Positions 6,766-6,766 of a stretch of 6,766 nt of DNA are shown piece after piece. Source of the DNA: JAFGKM01 sp964403465 (GTDB lineage Bacteria > Ratteibacteria > UBA8468 > B48-G9 > JAFGKM01); assembly GCA_964403465.1 (NCBI GenBank), contig CAYOFY010000078.1, positions 1 to 6,766 on the forward strand, in the 5' to 3' direction. Position numbers and translations under genes: made by a program. Numbering within the stretch: position 1 is the first letter of the stretch; every line of letters begins with the position of its first letter. Under the pieces are notes generated by a model, which was not told the origin of the DNA, did not search any database, and saw nothing but the letters and a program-made list of their open reading frames with translations.

Positions 6766-6766
6766 T

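Overview
The window has one plus-strand gene (28-1371) facing four minus-strand genes that fill 1366-6766. The four read, in transcription order (right to left), as a uroporphyrinogen-decarboxylase (URO-D)-like protein, an exported sialidase-fold protein, a Gfo/Idh/MocA oxidoreductase of GH109-like type, and an amidohydrolase. Coding density is high. Only two short gaps occur, and there are no RNA genes, insertion sequences, CRISPR arrays or long repeats. The mix of BNR/sialidase, Gfo/Idh, URO-D-like and amidohydrolase-2 families with Shine-Dalgarno-led short-gap operons suggests a glycan-degrading bacterium of the PVC type (Lentisphaerota, Kiritimatiellota, Planctomycetota) or a nearby uncultured phylum. 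That placement is inference from gene content only.

Plus strand: the 447-residue protein ends in a recognisable HPr phosphocarrier domain. It has His356 in an H-L-R-P motif and Ser387 exactly 31 residues later, the spacing of His15 and Ser46 in classical HPr. About 340 helical residues that I cannot assign precede it. Its stop codon overlaps that of the facing amidohydrolase gene by 6 bp.

Minus strand: the four genes look like one transcription unit whose promoter lies beyond the right edge. The sialidase-fold protein (signal peptide, LamG/3-keto-disaccharide-hydrolase-like domain, five Asp boxes) would act outside the cytoplasm. The other three have no visible signal peptide. The oxidoreductase has GH109-like landmarks (ENxxY, GEGxYxH, YxxTH, HGGxDF) and lacks the usual EKP lysine, so NAD-dependent oxidation and elimination of a glycoside is a reasonable hypothesis. 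The amidohydrolase could process a lactone or acid product. The URO-D-like protein has D-x-D-G-N where corrinoid methyltransferases carry H-x-C-G, so its chemistry is open.

The most interesting non-coding signal is the 117-nt gap between the sialidase and oxidoreductase genes. An 8-nt stretch just after the sialidase stop is perfectly complementary to the oxidoreductase ribosome-binding site, with 3 more pairs after a 2-nt bulge. A competing 7-bp stem includes the sialidase stop codon. This could be a translational-coupling switch.
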